64,000 bases of DNA from Nematopogon swammerdamellus. Taxonomy: Eukaryota > Arthropoda > Insecta > Lepidoptera > Adelidae. The notes under the pieces are model-generated. The model was not told the origin of the DNA. It saw only the letters and a list, made by a program, of their open reading frames with translations, and did not search any database. This document shows positions 30,039-40,079 of the stretch, one piece after another (position 1 is the first letter of the stretch; each line of letters opens with the position of its first letter). Where the stretch lies: contig OX336351.1 of the NCBI GenBank assembly GCA_946902875.1, positions 4,647,761 through 4,711,760 of the forward strand. The letters are read 5' to 3'. The translations under genes and the position numbers were made by a program.

Positions 30039-30346
30039 TATACAGACAGACGTTCCCTTTTATAAGAAGTAGGTAAGTAGAGATAGAGATAGAGAGTAGA
30101 GATAGAGACAAGGTACGTGTTCCCCATGTAACAGCGGAACGGAAGAGGCGGCATCTTGCCGGCGGCGCGCGGCGGTGGCGCGGCGCTCGGTGTTGCAAGC
30201 GCCTGTATTATAATTTGCTGCTAAAGTACAACTAACTTTGTGTTGGGTCGCAGGCAACACTGTGGCCAAAACTGACGACACACTACGAATGTATTTAAAA
30301 CCTTTTGACGTGAATTTGATGAAACGTCTTTTGGTTCGGGTTATGG
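30039..30346. other. GATA-like microsatellite and GC-rich patch
   Basis: AGAGATAGAGATAGAGAG at about 30077-30100 and a GC-rich patch at 30150-30190. No gene. Confidence 0.4.
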
Positions 30347-30656
30347 GGCGCGACCACAGAGCATCAAATACCTACCGCGAGCGCCCCCTACTAGAGGCGC
30401 CCTAAGCGATGATATTTGAAACCCAATAACCGTACGCTGAGCTGCTAGCGCTTCGTATGTGTGTGTGTGTGCTAGTATCGACACTACACACAAAGAGGAG
30501 CAAGTTAGGCACACGCACAAAACAAATGCACACGCACAACACACATATGTAAGTCATAGGCCACGCCCACAGGCTTCAACGGCGTTGTAGAGAAATCGCG
30601 CTCACGGCGCCTCTAGTAGGGGCGGGCGCGCGCATTTCATGCTCTGTGGGTGCGAC
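30347..30656. mobile_element. Foldback MITE, about 60-bp arms
   Basis: Left arm GCGCGACCACAGAGCAT and CGCCCCCTACTAGAGGCGCC; the right arm is the reverse complement (GGCGCCTCTAGTAGGGGCG, ATGCTCTGTGGGTGCGAC). The loop has a GTGTGTGTGT run. The CTAGAGGCGC word recurs in the foldback at 3531. Confidence 0.7.
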
Positions 30657-31158
30657 TAAAAAAAATTAAGACTTTTTTTGTACTTTACGACGCTTAGTAC
30701 TCAGCAAGCAGACTACGTACAACAGTTCTAAATATTTCGGATGAAAGATACATCTGACAATTTCAAATACGTAGGTAATACATTTTTATTTTGTCATTCC
30801 ATCCCTTCTGGCCCAAATCAGCCCTTCAAGTTGAAAATGCGAAAACATGCAAACTTCAAACACCTCTCGCGCTTTAGTCGTTAACGCTGCATAATCGAGA
30901 CAAACTCTAACGAACAGACAGAGCTTTTACCTTTATTCTATACTTCAAAGAAAGCCTTATATGAAAACTAGGTGGGCTACCAAAGTTTGACGAAACAATT
31001 GTTTCAAACTGCGCAAACATCAAATTCACGAACTAAGTTTGACGCTGCATGTGTGCACACAGACTCCCTCGATTTTTTTATATAATTTGATTATCATATT
31101 TTTTAGGGTTTCATACCAAAATGGCAAAAAAGGAACCCTCCTATTGAGTCTTCGTTGC
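30657..31158. other. No gene seen
   Basis: No supported feature. Confidence 0.25.
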
Positions 31159-31245
31159 CCGTCTGACGTCCATGGACATTCAGTCGCATGCGGGTGTTGC
31201 GAATGCCATGCCGGCCGGACAGATGCCTATTCACGCTCCAGGCCC
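31159..31245 (-). mobile_element. La LINE fragment La7
   Basis: GTCTGACGTCCATGGACATT, GCGGGTGTTGCGAATGCC and ATGCCTATTCACGCTCC match the central La segment only. Confidence 0.6.
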
Positions 31246-31413
31246 GAGCTATTCGAATGGATGACTTGACTGTATTTTGAACTCAGCTTATAAACTTATT
31301 TGGTGGGTGGCATCCCTCTTCGCGGAGTGATGTATATGAGAAAATAGTAGTTTAGTCAGAACTCTAAGTAAAATTGTTAATCTTGGTCTCAAACTGTTTT
31401 TTCGATAGACTGG

Positions 31414-31558
31414 TAATGCGCGGGGCGGATCTCGGCGTGTCGCCGCCGCAGCGGTTCGTCAGTGTTCTCCCTCGCACCCGCACCGTACTTGTATAGTGTA
31501 TTCGCGTGGCGGGTCGCCCGCTGCGGCGACGACACGCCGAGATCCGTCCCGCGCATTA
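31414..31558. mobile_element. Foldback MITE, 145 bp
   Basis: Left arm TAATGCGCGGGGCGGATCTC then GGCGTGTCGCCGCCGCAGCG. The right arm is its reverse complement with few mismatches, ending CCCGCGCATTA. The loop is about 60 bp. No coding capacity. Confidence 0.75.
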
Positions 31559-31734
31559 TACATTTGTAGGTAGTCACTAAAATAATTGTGAAAAAAACCT
31601 GGGAAGTTTTTTGACGCTTCTCCTTCGTGGTAGACCACGGGTAGAACCGGATAGAACAAATTGTGACAAGTTGGAGTGCAGTTTTACTGCCATATCAAAT
31701 CAAATCAAATCATTTTTTCATTTCATTTTCAGTA

Positions 31735-32225
31735 GGTCTTTGCTTACGGTGACACTTGGTCCGGGTCGTTTCCCACCTTATAATATTGCTGAGGGAGTAG
31801 GAGTAGAAATATAATAAGGTTGAGGGAGGCGATGGCTGGTCCAGGTGTGATGCTCGTGAACGGGCGCTGTTTGTGGAGACTGGCCTGCTTCATGTGGCAG
31901 TGTGGTGGGTATATCATACAACTTCATACAATTTAATAGTAAAAATGTTTTTACTTTGTCATGAATTGCTGCATCTGTCATATCATAACATATATATATA
32001 TATATATATAATCAGCACATGCGTGTCTAGGCAGTGGCAAACATTTTTGTAAAGTAGACTAAGGGTACATTGAATAAAATTTCAGTGAAGTTTCTTGTCA
32101 GTTCTTCTTCGATGTGATAATCAAACTGGCGGAATGTTACAATGTAAATATGACAGATCTGAGCACAGTGTACTGCCAATAGATGCTAAGTAAACAATAA
32201 ACAACAACATTAAACAATAAACAAT
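31735..32225 (+). mobile_element. F-family repeat copy F3
   Basis: Near-parallel to F4 at 36483: GGTGACACTTGGTCCGGGTC, GAGGCGATGGCTGGTCC, CTTCATGTGGCAGTGTGG, GTGTCTAGGCAGTGGCAA, AAACTGGCGGAATGTTAC, GTGTACTGCCAATAGATG and an AATAAACA tail. A TA dinucleotide run is inserted at 31990-32010. Confidence 0.7.
31990..32010. repeat. (TA)n microsatellite
   Basis: About 21 bp of perfect TA repeat inside F3 and absent from F4. Confidence 0.8.
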
Positions 32226-32298
32226 TTATTTATAATAATGTTTCATATTACAAGTTCATATAAATTATTATTTATTGTTAGATATATTTTGGCGTCAA

Positions 32299-32670
32299 TC
32301 AGTATCGGCAGGGTTCGCGACGACATCCGTCAAGTAGGTACTCACCTAGAGAGTAGTACGCTTTACCGATCAGAAACTCCTTGAGTCTGGACACAAATAT
32401 TCCGCCCGAAGCGGCCTCTCGAATTGACATTATCAATCTGTTGTAGATCGTGGGGCCAATCACATACACCGACTTCTCGCTCTTGTTCCACACTGCGTAA
32501 TTGGTTGCGGTATCGAGAGGGATAGTTCTGACTGACCCCATTGACCTGGAACAGGTGTCGGTTTCACCTTAAAAATTTTGCTACCTCCATGATTACGCTC
32601 CGGGCAGTGTGATGATTTTGAGTTGTCGGAACAAGTCGCGTACCGATGTGTCTAATGAATGGCACTCGAG
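32299..32670 (-). mobile_element. L4 LINE reverse transcriptase C-terminus, degraded
   Basis: The minus strand shows, in two frames separated by a break, RDLFRQLKIITLPGA and then NKSEKSVYVIGPTIYNRL, IREAASGGIFVSRLKEFL, IGKAYYSLGEYLLDG. The order LF..LKI.TLP ... YN.L...I ... F...LK..L..KAYYS..E.L is the usual end of several LINE reverse transcriptases. It is broken and partial. Clade not assigned. Confidence 0.65.
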
Positions 32671-33120
32671 CTAAAGCAACAATAAAACAATAAACTGAAT
32701 TGTTTACAAATAAACAAAATTGTATTGTATTGTATAAACAACGATAAACAATAAAGGCAAATCTAGGACATCAGTGAGGTGAATAAACTTTTTAAATTCA
32801 AACCATGAAGCAATTCTTGTAATATTTAATTAATTATACCAACTAGATATTTGAAACCGACGTGTAACAGAAGAAGGCAACTTTTGTAGAAACAGGACGC
32901 AATACATATCATAATAATACCTAAAGAGAGCCTACGAAGGGAGAGCGTTCCACGAAAATACAAGGTTTACATAATTTTATTTCATTTAGTCACCGGCTAA
33001 GCCGGCGAAATGTCAGAAACAATCTCCGGTCCATCCGGGGTCAGCCGTTTCGCTTCCGAAAGAAAAAACATTGAAGAGCAACTTAAAAAACGGGTCGATA
33101 GGTAGTTCTAGTTTTATCGA
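32671..33120. other. No gene seen; AATAAACA-rich
   Basis: Contains several AATAAACAA repeats (32685-32755), similar to F tails. Nothing else supported. Confidence 0.3.
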
Positions 33121-33690
33121 GGTGCAAACTAGGCAGGATTAAGTGAAACTAGACCCAACTAAACTAGGCCAGGCCAGGACAGAATAGAGCGAACTAGATG
33201 CCAACTAATACAAAATAGGTGTGATCTACGAGTAGGATGGATTAGGGGTGTGGCCTAGTATAGAGTGGATTTGGCCTAGGATGGACTATGTGAAGAGTAG
33301 GCCGGACAATAATTAGGTGGCACAAGCACAGGTGAGTCGGACTAGATTATGATATTAAATAAAGTCCAATCAACTAGCTGTATTACTAATAAACGGGCTA
33401 GTTGCAGACTAGGACGAAGTAGGTGCGAACTGTGACGGACTAGGTGCAAACTGGTCTAGTTTGCACCTAGTCCGTGCTAGGTAAGGATCAGTTTGGATTC
33501 AGTTGCCTATGACTAAGCTGGAATGATCTATGACTAGAAGATTAAGGACGGTACAACTTTACTATAGGTACCATACGTCTCTCGGCGAACTAGGTGCGAA
33601 CTGGGAAGGACTAGGTGCGAACTGGGAAGGACTAGGCACAGACTGGGCCGGACTGGGCTGCGTGCGACTAAGCGGACTACATTGCGAAGT
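33121..33690. repeat. Degenerate minisatellite, GGACTAGGTGCGAACTGG unit
   Basis: The clearest units lie at 33585-33660 (GGACTAGGTGCGAACTGGGA twice in tandem). Older variants with ACTAG, GGCCTAG and GTGCAAACT extend back to 33121. At 33420-33470 a copy is inverted (GCAAACTGGTCTAGTTTGC). It is a decayed array with a recent expansion at its right end. Confidence 0.75.
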
Positions 33691-34052
33691 GTACACCGAA
33701 CTGGGTACATTGTCGTCCCCCCGGGCGCAGAGTAAACTGAATTATCAAATCGAAGCACATCGCCGATTACGGGGGCGACGTTTTTTCAACAAATTCATTT
33801 TTATTTCACCACATTAAAAATTCGTGTCCGAGTATTTTTTTTCTTTTACACCGCGTGACGTGCCGCGCCGCGCGGCCATGGCGACGTCACAGAACATCGA
33901 ATAGCGATGAACTTGACTAGAAGCGTCAAATGAACCATGACGCTTTGTCTCACAGCGCACATAGAGTCATCCATATTCCCGTAACGTAACGTAAATTCCC
34001 GCACAGCTCTGAGTTTTTATATTTTATTTACTTAGCGGTCTCCCGACTCCTT
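33691..34052. other. No gene seen
   Basis: GC-rich at 33840-33890 (GCGTGACGTGCCGCGCCGCG). No gene supported. Confidence 0.3.
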
Positions 34053-34228
34053 TAAGTATACATACATACATATCACACACGCTGAATCCCGACAATCGGG
34101 GTAAGCAGAATAATCGGTGTTGTGCTGCAAGAACTCTGGTAAATTACAGCACAGCACCGGCCACCACGTTTCGCAGAGTATTCGGACAAGATATCTATCA
34201 AGCAGCATGTAAGGCACGAAGGAAGACC
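34053..34228 (-). mobile_element. C-family repeat copy C3, 3' part
   Basis: On the plus strand ATACATACATACATATCACA, CCCGACAATCGGGGTAAG, GTGTTGTGCTGCAAGAAC and GTAAGGCACGAAGGAAG. The head is absent. Confidence 0.8.
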
Positions 34229-34903
34229 CTTCTTTTAAGTACATATGTAAATGGAAATTATTGTTGGCTTTTTTAGGGTCTGGGATTTTTTAAATTTGTA
34301 ATTTAACTTTTATTTCAAGCTTTAAAAAACCGCAAGCAAATCAGTAATTTTTTTAACATAATTATTGTTTTAATTGCTTAATTACTTGATTATAAACATA
34401 TCTAACAACCATTCCGATTAAACCAGCGTTCTAATAAAAAAACCGCATCCAAATCGGTCGATCCGTCTGGGAGCTACGATGCCACAGACAGACACACACA
34501 TGCACACACGTTAAACTTGTAACACTATTCTTTTTTCGTCGGAAAAGAGCAATATAAGGCATATATAATACTCATGATCCATATCCACGCAAATATGATA
34601 CTCATGTGTCCATTCCCTACTGGTGCATTTTTCTCTGTTCCATGTTTGAGGTGATGTCACGAAGGCTTTGTGGGGGCGCTGAAGGGGGCGATGTTACCGG
34701 GAGGGGAGGCAGGGGGGGGGGGGGGGGAGGCAGATTTCGGTAGGGTTTATCTTGTAGAGTGTGTGTGTGATGGTTTGATTACGTTTTAAGCGAAGAATTC
34801 AAAAAAATATAACCGCTAGTGTCATTAGCATACGGCCCACTTGGGATACCCAACATGTATTAATTCACACAATTCGCATCAGATATTCATAAAAATTCGC
34901 ACA
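34229..34903. other. No gene seen; G16 tract
   Basis: Contains a 16-base G run at 34712-34727 in a G-rich block. Around 34440-34520 a CCGCATCCAAATCGGTC and CAGACAGACACACACATGC segment looks like an old repeat I cannot name. Confidence 0.35.
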
Positions 34904-35194
34904 ATTCCCTTCATTTCATGTCGGCTACATTGAACTGGACGGAAAACACGAACTATATACATAGCCATTACGACCGACCGCGACGTTTCGTTCAGTGCGG
35001 TGGTACCAACCCGGCCGGGATAAACCCTACCACCTAGTAGATAAGGTAAGAAGGGAAGTGACCTATAGTTTAACGTGGAATCCGAACCACGGTCAGCCTC
35101 CAACGGTCGAGCGGTCACTCATCCAAGTAATGACCGCGCCCAGGGTTGCATAATAACAGTCGACCGACCGCACCACTGAGCTACCGAGGCTGAC
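34904..35194 (-). mobile_element. SINE-A copy A15, short-head form
   Basis: Body and head on the minus strand: CTCGGTAGCTCAGTGGTGCG, a shortened 5S-like part (CAACCCTGGGCGCGGTCATT, ACTTGGATGAGTGACCGC), B box GGTTCGGATTCCACG. The tail is missing. Here the 5S-like part lacks only its left portion. Confidence 0.8.
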
Positions 35195-35552
35195 GTTTCA
35201 TCTAAGTACTCGTCGAGTTGATGCCGCTTATACAATTTTAAATTATTTGGTTTTAGGGCTATTTGCATAGGCACAGAAAAGTGGATTAGTCGCATCGGAC
35301 CCCGAGAGATGCTTACAGGTTTTTCATTAGCCCCCAGAAAGGCCCGAACCCAAAACTCGCTTATCCTATCAGACCCATATTCTTGCATTAATTTGTCAGG
35401 TCTAGGCGACCCAGTCTTATCCAATGAAATATAGTAAAATACTGTAAATTTAGGGCATACCTATAATGTTGAATAGAAATTCAGTCGATAACTCACTACG
35501 TAACCTAGTCTCGTTCATAATGTCGCTACTGCAACTTAAACTCATTGACTTA
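35195..35552. other. No gene seen
   Basis: A minus-strand open frame crosses from A15 into this region but has no recognisable domain. Confidence 0.25.
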
Positions 35553-35808
35553 TATAAGGTCTTTCATTAGTAGGTAACGATACGCTAAGGGGTTTCAGGG
35601 GGATCAGATACTGATCACGTTCCCATACAATTTTTGTTACGATGTAAAAAACCTACTCACTCCTCAAATTTAATACGTGAAGTGCGTGTATTTCACCCTT
35701 ATAAGTATGTTTTTTATATCGTAAAAAAAATTTGTATGGGAACGTGATCAGTATCTGATACACATACACCCCTTAGCGTATCGTTACCTACTATTGAAAT
35801 ACCTTATA
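35553..35808. mobile_element. Foldback MITE, about 100-bp arms
   Basis: Left arm TATAAGGTCTTTCATTAGTA, GGTAACGATACGCTAAGGGG, ATCAGATACTGATCACGTTC; the right arm is its reverse complement ending GTTACCTACTATTGAAATAC and CTTATA at 35808. The loop is about 50 bp. Very regular, so probably fairly recent. Confidence 0.85.
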
Positions 35809-36482
35809 ATATATTAATAGACTTCACATCAAATACGCTCGATCGGTTCCTACTGACATAAGCCAAACGGTGGATCTCGAGTTGACGGTCTGTCAATCGC
35901 ACGCTCGCACCCTCGACGAGCGCAGGCGCGTCGATTATAGTTTTCTACAAATATAATGCCTACGTGTCCCTTGCGACACTGTTAAAATCATACCGAGAAG
36001 AGAAACAAGGATGTCGGCGTCAAATATCACAAATAAGTGCACGCATTTCACGTAATTTTCAAAATATTTACAAATCGCCGAACGGGCCGACGACTGTTCG
36101 CCGAACGTTCGTTGGTAATACTCTAGTATTATCCTTCACTTAACTTCACAGCGCGGTCCTTGCTCAGCATTTAATTTACCGCTAGATGGCAATCTTTTTT
36201 ATTGAATACCAAATTCTCTTCCAATATTATATAGAACGCTGAATCTATACCTTTAAAACATTATTGCTTAAACTACAATCTTATGTAATAAATAATTGAC
36301 ATTATAATATAAAATTGTTAGGGCTCGAGCAAAAATTGCCTTTGTCAATACAATTTTAAAACTTAATAATATTGGAATAATGTGGCACGAGAAGAAAATC
36401 AAAATAAAAGAATCAAATTGTCAGAAGAATTAAAATGGTAAAAATTTTATCGATGTTTATATGCCAATTGAACTAACACTCG
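35809..36482. other. No gene seen
   Basis: No supported feature. Confidence 0.25.
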
Positions 36483-36905
36483 TATCATAACGGTGACGGT
36501 GACGGTGACACTTGTTCCGGGTCGTTTCCCAACCTATAATATGGTTGAGGGAGGCGATGGCTGGCCCAGGTGTGATGCTCGTGAACGGGTGCTGTTTGTA
36601 GAGACTGGCCTGCTTCATGTGGCAGTGTGGTGGGTCTTAGAACTTCATACAATCTCATATTAAAAAAAAAATCACTTTGTCATGATAAATGCAGCAAAAT
36701 CTGTCATAAATCAGTACATGCGTGTCTAGGCAGTGGCAAATATTTTTGTAAAGTAGGCTTAAGTGCACATTAAAAAAAATCTAGTGAAGTTTCTTGCCCG
36801 GTCTTCTTCGCTGTGAAAATTGAACTGGCGGAATATTACAATGTAAATATGACAAATCTGAGCGCAGTGTACTGCCAATAGAGGATAAATAAACAATAAA
36901 CAACC
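36483..36905 (+). mobile_element. F-family repeat copy F4
   Basis: Starts with three GGTGAC repeats, then follows F3: GGCTGGCCCAGGTGTGATGC, CCTGCTTCATGTGGCAGTG, ATTGAACTGGCGGAATATTA and AATAAACAATAAACAACC. Confidence 0.75.
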
Positions 36906-37465
36906 ATAACGAAACACATAATAAACACTTTGCATTTAGGTAGGTAGCCTTAATTAAGTATGACTTTTCTCACCCGAAGCCACGCGCAAGAGCTGGATTC
37001 AATATTCTAATCTAATCGCCTTCTCTAACCCCGTTGGTATCCAAATTCTCGATCCTCAAGGGTGTGGGTAATTGTTCAGCGTCTCCTACATTTTGGTCCA
37101 CGCGCCCGGATCAATCCTCAGGACACTCCCCCGTAACGACACTCATAAATCGACAAGAATTTCCGATATTTTTCTCATTGACAATTTTTCACCCTTCATT
37201 TGATTTTTGTTCTTCACGCTGCTCTAGGGACAGGAGCTATATAAGCAAGTTAAAGTGAGAGTATATTATAGATAGAGAAAAAAAAGGAGCACAGTTAACT
37301 TGCCCAATCGATTTTGGAGCATTCGTCTGCAGCGTTACTACCGATGTCCTCACATACCGTGACGACGACGAACCATAACGTTCTAAATATGGACCAAGCG
37401 GCCGTTACTGTTAGGATTACCATCCGTTTCGTAAACCTGGGACCGGTACGGTAATTTAACCTTGG
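36906..37465. other. No clear gene
   Basis: No supported feature except L2-like coding traces on the minus strand close to 37466. Confidence 0.25.
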
Positions 37466-37903
37466 TTTTGGAAGGTACAGATTCACAACGTAGAACAAAA
37501 AAATGGAAGCAACAATTATTATTGTTTACAATAAAATCAAAAGATGGCGTTACCAGTATTGAATGAATGAATTATTTGAAATTTAAATTTATTACAGACT
37601 TTTCTTTGCTAATTAAACAATAATTCTTAATGGAATTACCATTATATCATTTAAACATTATTTTATTATATGATACACAATTTTTTATGTTGTTTAGGTT
37701 AGTTTATTGTTAGTCTTAGTAGTTATTTGTTAATTTCATATTGTGCAATAAATATATTTTCTTTTTTTATTATATGTTTTAACTTGAAAATCAAAATATT
37801 TCAGTATTTTTGTAATGAATGGAGAATGGCGCCATCTAGTGGTACTACAAAATTTTTTGCTTCCATTTTTTTGTTCTACGTTGTGAATCTGTACCTTCCA
37901 AAA
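37466..37903. repeat. Perfect 47-bp inverted repeat pair
   Basis: Bases 37466-37512 and 37857-37903 are exact reverse complements (left starts TTTTGGAAGGTACAGATTC, right ends GAATCTGTACCTTCCAAAA), 344 bp apart. The right arm lies in L2-like coding sequence (YVVNLYLPKS). See findings. Confidence 0.8.
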
Positions 37904-38085
37904 TCTATGACCTTGGTTAAAGTTCCGTTCAAACGTCGTATCAATCTAGACGACCTAGCAACAGTCCGCAAATCTGCTGGTACGGCATCTCACTGAGCGC
38001 CGTTTCGCAAAAAGCGGTGAATTGGGTTCTGTGGACTGCACCATTGGTCCTTCAGCACAGTCACCCATGATGGATTTCGTAAAAA
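37857..38085 (+). mobile_element. L2 LINE 3' end copy, diverged
   Basis: Plus frame YVVNLYLPKSMTLVKVPF, then KRRINLDDLATVRKSAGT before a stop, aligning with VWNCLPASVFPESFNLGVF and RRRINGLDSLATVRKSAG at 61602. The 3' UTR GCACCATTGGTCCTTCAGC, CAGTCACCCATGATGG ends in a short A run. Confidence 0.65.
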
Positions 38086-38209
38086 AATTATATTCAACAC
38101 TATGTATAGCCAAACAAAGACACTAAAGGCCCAACAAAACGCTATCTTACAATTTTATCTAATTTTTTTTATCTACATTTTTTTTTTTTCAGTTTGGTTT
38201 TTTGGTAAA

Positions 38210-38330
38210 CCGTATATTTTTATGTACTTCGGTATGTATGGCTGATCCGACCAGCCAATATCACCTCCGAGAAGGTAGGTGCCATACCGGAGATTTCTCT
38301 CTGAATTGTTGGCTATACTGGATTGGCGGT
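38210..38330 (-). mobile_element. SINE-B copy B5, tail part
   Basis: Plus strand ATGTACTTCGGTATGTATGG, CCAGCCAATATCACCTCCG, AGAAGGTAGGTGCCATACCG. Only the 3' part is present. Confidence 0.7.
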
Positions 38331-38803
38331 ATTGATCACACTTGCAGCTCTGTCGCTGCTCACTTTGCTAGGACGCTATAAAAAATCTAAGATTTGTCCT
38401 TCGAAAAGAGAACTTCCTGGCTACCCTAAGTTTGCAGCTCACCATGTGTGGTCGTAACATTTTTAACTAGATATTCATTAGAAGAACCTTGTCATAATAA
38501 CTAGCATGTTCCACATTTCTTTGAAGGCTCACAAGCGGATTGATAACTGAATTTGACACGGTTGTTCGCGTGTATCTCAAAGTCACGAGGCTCTCTGAAG
38601 CGAGACATACAACTCGCGATTCGCGGTGCTTGACCTTGCTTAGTGCAATTCTATGTCTGGAAATGTTCTGCACTAAAGGTCTAAAGTTCGTGAGAGCTCG
38701 CAGAGTATCTATATTCCTTTTAATGCACCGAATAAGGCAAAGAGTTATGAAACATGTTACTTGTCTGTCAGTAAACAAGTGTGCGATACGCGCACACATG
38801 TAA
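38331..38803. other. No clear feature
   Basis: Sequence upstream of the REL-type LINE remnant. Open frames occur on both strands (38467-38803) but I recognise no domain. It may include decayed 5' parts of that LINE. Confidence 0.25.
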
Positions 38804-39664
38804 CTGGCATCACGAATTCATACAAATAATCACATTAAAGGCCGTCTTATCTTCCTCAGCCGTCACGCTAACGCGAATAATAATGGAAAGGCAAGGAGCT
38901 GCACGGTAGGTACTTCCGGTCTCTCACGGGACCAGAAACTTGCTTCCGTGCACTGGCTACGCTTCGGGGACCTCTTCGGGGAAACCGAAGGGTTTGTCTT
39001 TGCAATACAAGATGAGGTTGTCAAGACGAACAACTATAGGAAACACATAATGAAGGACGGGACCAGTGACATCTGCCGCGCCTGCCACCAACCTGGCGAG
39101 TCCCTCAGACATGTGATTTCCGGTTGTTCGCAGCTTGCCAACACCGAGTATTTGCATAGACACAACCTAGTAGCCAGGATTATCCACCAGCAACTTGCCT
39201 TAAAGTTCAACCTTTTAGGTACCGAAGTGCCTTACTATAAGTACAATCCGCCGCCAGTTCTCGAGAACGGTCATGTCACACTCTACTGGGACCGGTCCAT
39301 TATCACAGACAGGACTATTCTCGCGAACAGACCTGATATTGTGATAGTGGACCGGGAGGCAAGGCGCGCAAAGCTCGTCGATATCGCCGTGCCGCATGAT
39401 GGCAACCTCGTCAGTAAGGAGGCAGAGAAGATGTTAAAGTATCTGGATCTACAGCACGAAGTTACCAAAATGTGGCCCGTCGACTCGACGATCGTTGTGC
39501 CCATAGTCGTTTCGGCGCATGGGCTGATAGCGAAGAGCCTCGACGACCACCTTGAGAGGCTCTCGCTGAGTGGTTGGGTCAAGGGCCAGATCCAGAAGGC
39601 AGCCCTGCTCGACACTGCACGCATCGTCCGGAGGTTCCTCTCTTTGGGACCCGACCATCGGTAG
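38804..39664 (+). pseudogene. REL-endonuclease-type LINE ORF, C-terminal 286 codons
   Basis: The longest meaningful frame in the window, open from 38804 to a TAG at 39662-39664, with no upstream ATG (a GTG is at 38948). Counting from that GTG: a zinc-knuckle C43-x2-C46-x8-H55-x4-C60 (CRACHQPGESLRHVISGC), then R128-P129-D130 and D145 in NRPDIVIVD...KLVDIAVP. CCHC followed by R/KPD-x12-14-D/E is the restriction-like endonuclease arrangement of R2/R4/NeSL-group LINEs. The reverse transcriptase domain is absent, so this is a 5'-truncated, immobile copy. It has no stop or frameshift across 860 bp, so it is relatively young. Codon use is more GC-rich than its surroundings. The C-terminal part SGWVKGQIQKAALLDTARI continues to the end. 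Clade assignment is from memory. Confidence 0.8.
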
Positions 39665-39790
39665 CTTGGGCTCGCCCCGCCGCCGGTGGTGGAAACTCCA
39701 TTTGTTTTTGTATTAATTTTCGATTTTAAGTTTGTAAATATTATGTAAAATTAATATAAAAAAAAATGTGTAAATAAATGGATGAAAATA
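39665..39790 (+). mobile_element. 3' UTR of the REL-type LINE
   Basis: GC-rich start (GCTCGCCCCGCCGCCGGTGG), then AT-rich DNA with AATAAA at about 39773. The 3' boundary is unclear because no poly(A) is left. Confidence 0.45.
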
Positions 39791-39985
39791 TTAATAATTT
39801 TATTATTTTATTATCAAGGTTTTTTCCTTTACATAATATTTACATTAATTCTATACACTTACTTACACAATGAAGTATAAAAAATATACAAAATTAATAT
39901 GATCACATACAAAAATAAAACGGCATTATCGCCGGCGGCGGCGGGAGGCAGGCCTCCAAGCGTGCCGGCGGGTGCAGGCCGTGGC

Positions 39986-40079
39986 TACGGAGCTCTCCGA
40001 GACGACGCGAGACAAGCTACGAGCGATAGGTGCGGTTGTACTAGACTCGTAGGCCACAACCATCTCGGAGAGCTCCGTA
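39986..40079. repeat. Perfect 17-bp inverted repeat hairpin
   Basis: TACGGAGCTCTCCGAGA at 39986-40002 and its exact reverse complement at 40063-40079, with a 60-base GC-rich loop. The surrounding block (39930-40080) is GC-rich and lies in AT-rich DNA downstream of the LINE. Confidence 0.8.
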
